Below, piece after piece: positions 8,401 through 10,583 of a stretch of 10,583 nucleotides of DNA (its first letter is position 1; every line of letters begins with the position of its first letter). This DNA comes from Phoronis ovalis. Taxonomy: Eukaryota > Phoronida > Phoronidae. The notes beneath the pieces were generated by a model, which was not told where the DNA came from, did no database searches, and saw nothing but the letters and a program-made list of their open reading frames with translations. Position numbers and translations under genes: made by a program. The stretch lies in NCBI GenBank assembly GCA_028565635.1, contig JAOXYB010062134.1, positions 1-10,583 of the forward strand, given 5' to 3'.

Positions 8401-10051
8401 AAATTCCTTTCTTACTAATGAGGCTATGGAATCAACAACTACCAATTTCACCTTCTTCGATATTATATCTTCTTCCAGCGTTTGCAACCTATGGATTAAT
8501 TCTTTCTATGAGTCTTCAGTTTTCATGTTTTATGGAAAGCAAGCATTACAGTTTTGGAAAATGTAAAAATAATTCTTAAGTTTTCAGTTTAACTTTGTGA
8601 CTGTGGTCCAGTACAAATGTAGCTTACAGTTACATCCACATTCTCAGTTTGAATATAAAACTAACAGTACTCTGTTATCCTGTACACCTCAGAAGATTTA
8701 TGACACAACTCACTAGTTGTTCCTTTCACCATTGCATCATGGGTGTTACCGATTATGTGTTCAAAAATCCTTCTAACTTCAAAATTAATCCGCTATTTTG
8801 AAAATTGTTCTTGTAAGATACACCTATTAAGTCGATAGCTGGAGACATTATCATGATACCTCGCTAACTTTAAATGAGTAAAAGCCTTATACTTCAATTT
8901 CTCTAAAATCATATACATGTTCAAGATATGAACATTTAAAATTGGTGCATCGAACTCCACAAGCACACTTGTATACTTGCCTGTTCCACAAGCTATCACA
9001 TGTAGATTCAATATATACGTGAACCTGATTGGCTAACTTCATTACAGAATCTTCATTTGTGAAATAAGAGGGGAATCTATGTTGAGCCATTTCAACCAAT
9101 CTATCATAGAAAAATGATCACCTTTTTAATACCGCAAAATTATTTTTTTAATAGACCATGTACTTTTTCTCCAAGAACGCAGCATTTAAAGTATGATGAA
9201 CCCAAGCAAAGTTTTGAAAAAAAATATGCTAAGTTTTTCTATACATTGCTAGGAGCAGTCATAATGCCACAGCGAGAAGTTTCAAGAAAAAAAAAACTAG
9301 ATCAAAATGTTCAAACTTACAGTGACTTTACTTTAAATTGTATTACCTATCAGCACTGAAAGCTGATTCAGTATCAATGTATATAACTCCACCATACAGA
9401 CCTCGCATTTCTATAGGTAAGGTAGCCAGTATTGTTAACAGTATACTGTACTGGGTTTTACCACTGCCAGATGGGCCAGCAATCTGCAAAAGACATCTAA
9501 AATACATCAACTTGAACATTAAACATCGAGAGCATAATGCAAACACTTCAGCTGTAAGATGGGCCAGATGATCATTCTCGATTGATGGGGAAGAGTTCCT
9601 TGTAGTTAAGACAGACAGCTGGATTTTTCAGGCTGCGCACCAGTTAAAATCAAAAAGAGGAATATTTTTTTCTCTTTGATTCCCTCAAAGGGCTAAAAGA
9701 TGAGGATTTTACATTATGCCTAAGAAAAAAATGTGTATGGTTCCGGTAACCCAACTGACCCTAATTTTAACCTCCGGCCATGAAGTTGAGTTGTTATTCT
9801 TTTCCTTGTGTCTTTCATGATTTGGTCATTAAAATAAAAAATGCCTACCTACCTACCCTATCTTTTTGGCCATGTAATAGGAACCATACATATTTTTAGG
9901 TCTTAAAATAATGGTATAACATTGCTAAAGTATCTATCTGTACCTCAGTTATTGTCCCAAATGGGATACCGCCATGTAAAACTCTGTCGACAGTGTTCAG
10001 AGATGTTGGCAGAAATGAAGACTTCTTAGAATTCTTCCATAAATCATACAC
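2392..10051 (-). CDS. RAD51B: RAD51B (RAD51 paralog B), partial gene, seven spliced internal exons
   Basis: RAD51B is a nuclear RecA/RAD51-family ATPase. In animals it works in the BCDX2 complex (RAD51B, RAD51C, RAD51D, XRCC2), which helps RAD51 load on single-stranded DNA and protects stalled forks. The join is complement(2392..2470, 2879..3003, 3597..3675, 8305..8488, 8981..9100, 9347..9483, 9944..10051), giving 277 codons plus one base with no stop. Visible motifs in order: LHGGIPFG entry to the core, Walker A GPSGSGKT, YIDTESAF, Walker B LVVVD, TNQITTH, AALGNTWSH, and AKSPVAPF near the C-terminus. The family choice over RAD51, RAD51C and XRCC3 rests on the RAD51B-like blocks RKEFD, EDIISK, LKYLAE and IAKSPxAPF. 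The N-terminal helix-hairpin-helix domain and promoter lie beyond the window, and the last few codons are uncertain. Splice phases agree at every junction with the vertebrate gene as I recall it. The intact frame and conserved splice sites argue for a functional gene, not a pseudogene. Confidence 0.95.
2471..2878 (-). other. RAD51B intron between exons f and g
   Basis: This 408-nt intron has a donor gtatac and an acceptor atatttacag. It is AT-rich with no recognisable element; the plus-strand open frame near 2511-2702 has no ATG-supported coding signal or family similarity. Confidence 0.85.
2879..3003 (-). CDS. RAD51B: RAD51B exon f, C-terminal core strands with GNTWSH motif
   Basis: This 125-nt exon encodes the rest of a split Glu codon plus 41 codons: VEESSVIGFEECYV, then TAALGNTWSHCVNTRLVLQYLENN and KRQ. 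The block ALGNTWSH-VNTRL-LQYL matches RAD51B closely and forms the late beta strands of the ATPase core. The acceptor is taaatttcag and the donor is CAG followed by gtatac. The exon is about seven codons longer than the human one as I recall it. The extra residues fall at the acidic N-terminal side (VEESSVIGFEE), nearly balancing the shortening of the preceding exon. Phases are 1 in and 0 out. Confidence 0.94.
3004..3596 (-). other. RAD51B intron between exons e and f
   Basis: This 593-nt intron has a donor gtattttt and an acceptor aaatttcag. Apart from the inverted repeat at 3356-3402 nothing distinctive is visible. Confidence 0.85.
3356..3402. repeat. Inverted repeat with about 29-nt spacer in intron
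   Basis: GATCCTGTT at 3356-3364 is the perfect reverse complement of AACAGGATC at 3394-3402. Pairing extends inward three more bases with one mismatch (GTG against CAT). It lies in the 593-nt intron between exons e and f. Confidence 0.6.
3597..3675 (-). CDS. RAD51B: RAD51B exon e, TNQITTH strand and shortened L2-type loop
   Basis: This 79-nt exon encodes 26 codons plus one base. It opens IVVTNQITTHF, the core strand ending in the conserved TNQ, and continues through SASLKTVEEDIKNE. The acceptor is attttgcag and the donor is GAAG followed by gtattttt. It was too short to show as an open frame and was found by searching for the TNQITTH pattern after exon d. The segment after TTH corresponds to the DNA-binding L2 loop region. 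It shares little with the human sequence as I recall it and is about six codons shorter, although splice phases (0 in, 1 out) are the same. It is separated from exon d by a 4.6-kb intron. Confidence 0.9.
4453..4505. repeat. Perfect 10-bp palindrome and 19-bp-period direct repeat
   Basis: CTGGCGCCAG at 4453-4462 is a perfect palindrome. Just after it, AACAAAATATTAACA occurs at 4472-4486 and again at 4491-4505, a two-copy tandem repeat with a 19-bp period. Confidence 0.6.
4599..4620. repeat. Compact hairpin
   Basis: TACTGGA at 4599-4605 pairs exactly with TCCAGTA at 4614-4620. A G-T wobble and two C-G pairs extend the stem to ten pairs around a GA centre. It sits in a locally GC-richer patch (about 4590-4760) of the large intron. 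Confidence 0.55.
6575..6780. repeat. Degenerate 60-70 bp tandem array with TTTACCATGG core
   Basis: The core ttttaccatgg(g/a)gta starts at 6575 and 6645, with decayed copies at 6705 (gtttacaataggga) and 6736 (ctttactatgg). Between cores, tgtgttttatgcaaataaa at 6626-6644 matches tgtgttgtttgcaaataaa at 6685-6703 with two differences, confirming a period of about 60-70 bp. The array ends near a hairpin, TTCACCA at 6757-6763 against TGGTGAA at 6770-6776. Confidence 0.65.
7258..7277. repeat. 20-bp perfect palindrome within a longer inverted repeat
   Basis: ATAGTAAAGT at 7258-7267 is followed immediately by its exact reverse complement ACTTTACTAT at 7268-7277. Outside it, aaatgcaatta on the left and tagttgcactt on the right are inverted matches with two differences, the left side holding about eight extra bases. 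This would extrude as a cruciform and looks like a small foldback element in the large intron. Confidence 0.7.
8305..8488 (-). CDS. RAD51B: RAD51B exon d, Walker B strand and following helices
   Basis: This 184-nt exon encodes one base of an Arg codon plus 61 codons, ending with SIP. It carries LEEDIISKKVK, then the Walker B strand LVVVDS at 8428-8445 with Asp codon 8431-8433 coordinating Mg2+, then LVRKEFD, the NLTERTKLLSREAALLKYLA helix and SFSIP. It is the most strongly conserved exon in the window. The acceptor is aatccatag and the donor is CCG followed by gtaagaag, close to the ideal donor. The exon is phase 0 at its 3' end, like the vertebrate exon as I recall it. Open frames on the opposite strand at this place are antisense shadows. 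Confidence 0.97.
8489..8980 (-). other. RAD51B GC-AG intron between exons c and d
   Basis: This 492-nt intron has a gcaagt donor and a catag acceptor. Nothing else recognisable lies in it. Confidence 0.85.
8971..8980 (-). promoter_or_regulatory. Non-canonical GC splice donor
   Basis: On the minus strand the exon ends AACAG at 8981 and the intron begins gcaagtatac. Except for the C at +2 this is an ideal donor (AG followed by GCAAGT), which is the usual context of GC-AG introns. The matching acceptor is at 8490-8489 (catag). The only nearby GT (at 8976-8975) would add four bases and shift the next exon into a stop. Confidence 0.85.
8981..9100 (-). CDS. RAD51B: RAD51B exon c, core segment ending at a GC splice donor
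   Basis: This 120-nt exon encodes the end of a split Arg, 39 codons (LVEMAQHRFPSYF, then NEDSVMKLANQVHVYIES, then TCDSLWN) and two bases of the next split Arg. It corresponds to the helix and strand between the DTES loop and Walker B. The LVE-A--RFP-YF block is typical of RAD51B. The acceptor is ttctatgatag. The donor is unusual: the exon ends AACAG and the intron begins gcaagtat, a GC donor. Using it joins AG to G to restore an Arg codon and keeps the frame, and the resulting exon has the same 120-nt length as the vertebrate exon as I recall it. Confidence 0.92.
9347..9483 (-). CDS. RAD51B: RAD51B exon b, Walker A nucleotide-binding loop
   Basis: This 137-nt exon encodes 45 codons plus two bases of an Arg codon. 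It starts IAGPSGSGKTQ: the Walker A P-loop GPSGSGKT at 9454-9477 contains the phosphate-contacting Lys (codon 9457-9459) and Thr. It then runs through ILATLPIEMRGLYGGV to YIDTESAFSAD, where the Glu of DTES (codon 9367-9369) is in the position of the catalytic glutamate of RecA-family ATPases. The acceptor is ttttgcag, with a good pyrimidine tract, and the donor is GATAG followed by gtaata. Length and phases (0 in, 2 out) equal the vertebrate exon as I recall it. Conservation of the Lys, Thr and Glu suggests that ATP binding and hydrolysis are retained. Confidence 0.96.
9484..9943 (-). other. RAD51B intron between exons a and b
   Basis: This 460-nt intron has a gtacag donor and a ttttgcag acceptor. 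It contains the element-like sequence at 9719-9900. A second inverted pair, aaatcaaaaagag near 9646 against ctctttgatt near 9672, brackets a T-rich run. Confidence 0.85.
9719..9900. mobile_element. Candidate MITE/SINE-like element with about 20-bp terminal inverted repeats
   Basis: TATGGTTCC at 9736-9744 is the exact reverse complement of GGAACCATA at 9880-9888. Outward the arms continue as cctaag plus an A-run plus atgtg on the left and catatttttagg on the right, so the ends cctaa/ttagg also match. The interior has a GC-richer block with ccggtaacccaactgaccc and cctccggccatg, an A-rich stretch, and a short CTAC tetranucleotide run at 9844-9857. ggccatg occurs twice. No target-site duplication could be identified, and no protein is encoded, so any mobility would be non-autonomous. 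Confidence 0.55.
9944..10051 (-). CDS. RAD51B: RAD51B exon a (vertebrate exon 4 equivalent), entry to ATPase core
   Basis: This 108-nt exon encodes 36 residues, from VYDLWKN through FLPTSLNTVDRVLHGGIPFG to TITE. The L-T-x-D-x-x-LHGGI pattern is the conserved lead-in to the RecA-type core that precedes the Walker A loop. The acceptor is attgtag on the minus strand (AG at 10053-10052) and the donor is GAG followed by gtacag (GT at 9943-9942). Phase is 0 at both ends; the other two frames hit a stop or lose the family match. The exon is three residues shorter than the human one as I recall it, in the linker between the N-terminal domain and the core, where length is expected to vary. The polypyrimidine tract before the acceptor is weak. 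Confidence 0.9.
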
Positions 10052-10583
10052 CTACAATACATTGCAACTTAACTGTCTCAGGCTAAACTGAACACTACAC
10101 TTTCTTTTGATAGTTTGGGAACAACCAAATTCTTGGATATTTGTAATTTGAAGGTGCATGATCAAAGTTTCATATAACATCATGCCATAATTTTTGTGTG
10201 GGAAAAGCAACAGCTCCAAAACAAAGTTTTATTATAAAGGCTACATTAGAAAGGGGAGCAGGATTCGTGCAGTAAGTGAATCTGAGCGACCAAATTCTTA
10301 TACTACAGGTATGCGAACCTTCAATACTAAATGTATTCAGGGTTTTAGCCAGCGACCCGTCATCCCGTCAAATGACGGGTTATAATTTTCAATTGACGGT
10401 CAAAAATATTGGCTGTGCACATTCCCTGCTCAGAAAAAATATTATTGATGATAGATATTGTTAGTATACTAGTTATTAGTAATATAGATGGCACAAATAC
10501 AATTTCAAACTAGATAGCCTTTTAGCAAAGGCAGGGTTGCTCATATTGGCTTTTATGAATGTTAAATGACCTCCAATTTACCT
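10052..10583 (-). other. Upstream RAD51B intron (partial or complete)
   Basis: The acceptor for exon a lies at 10053-10052. No helix-hairpin-helix-type exon was recognised in these 532 bases on the minus strand. The final bases read AG then gtaaatt on the minus strand, a consensus donor with GT at 10581-10580, so the preceding exon may end exactly at the window edge. Confidence 0.6.
10346..10414. repeat. Nested GTCA/TGAC palindromic repeat
   Basis: ACCCGTCA at 10355-10362 is the reverse complement of TGACGGGT at 10373-10380. A second CCCGTCA at 10364-10370 pairs with TGACGGG at 10373-10379 around an AA loop, so two alternative hairpins share one arm. A further ttgacggtca lies at 10393-10402, and an outer pair, AGCCA at 10347-10351 against TGGCT at 10410-10414, encloses the block. 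It is GC-richer than its surroundings and looks inserted. Confidence 0.6.

Noticed and set aside
8246-8566. Plus-strand open frame of about 106 codons opposite exon d
   Set aside because: It is the antisense shadow of the strongly conserved RAD51B exon at 8305-8488, which fully explains the lack of stops.
8971-8980. Alternative canonical GT donor at 8976-8975 for exon c
   Set aside because: It would add four bases, put exon d out of frame and reach a TGA after about 18 codons, losing the Walker B motif. The GC donor gives exact family alignment.

Overview
This is a eukaryotic, almost certainly animal, nuclear window. It is AT-rich (roughly two thirds A+T by eye), has no operon-like packing, and carries one spliced gene on the minus strand with AG acceptors, GT (and one GC) donors and introns of about 0.25 to 4.6 kb. 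The gene is RAD51B (RAD51L1), a RecA/RAD51-family ATPase of homologous recombination. Seven consecutive internal coding exons can be read on the minus strand in the order 9944-10051, 9347-9483, 8981-9100, 8305-8488, 3597-3675, 2879-3003, 2392-2470. Together they give 832 nt (277 codons plus one base) without a frame break, covering the whole ATPase core: Walker A, the DTES glutamate loop, Walker B, the TNQITTH strand, and the C-terminal GNTWSH and AKSPxAPF strands. As I recall the vertebrate gene, these equal its exons 4-10, with the same splice phases at every junction and identical length in four of the seven exons.

The 5' end of the gene (the N-terminal helix-hairpin-helix exons and promoter) lies beyond 10583. 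A donor-like sequence sits on the last bases of the window. The extreme 3' end (a short terminal exon expected after a phase-1 junction at 2392) is not resolved; three options near 2123-2391 are given. One junction, at 8980/8981, uses a GC donor in its classic extended context.

Layout: 1-706 AT-rich flank with an edge hairpin; 707-1466 a nested tandem repeat (two units of about 360-400 bp, each made of two diverged units of about 125 bp); 1467-2391 3' flank or last intron; 2392-3675 three exons; 3676-8304 one 4.6-kb intron holding inverted repeats, a 60-70 bp degenerate tandem array and a 20-bp perfect palindrome; 8305-10051 four exons; 9719-9900 an element-like sequence with terminal inverted repeats inside an intron; 10346-10414 a GTCA-rich nested palindrome; end.

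Species cannot be fixed from the sequence. The compact gene and the character of the interspersed elements suggest a non-vertebrate metazoan; a cnidarian such as a coral is a weak guess. I see no second gene, RNA gene, CRISPR array or undescribed multi-gene system. The items most worth a second look are the GC-AG intron, the remodelled DNA-binding loop region, the nested repeat array and the two palindrome-rich intronic elements.
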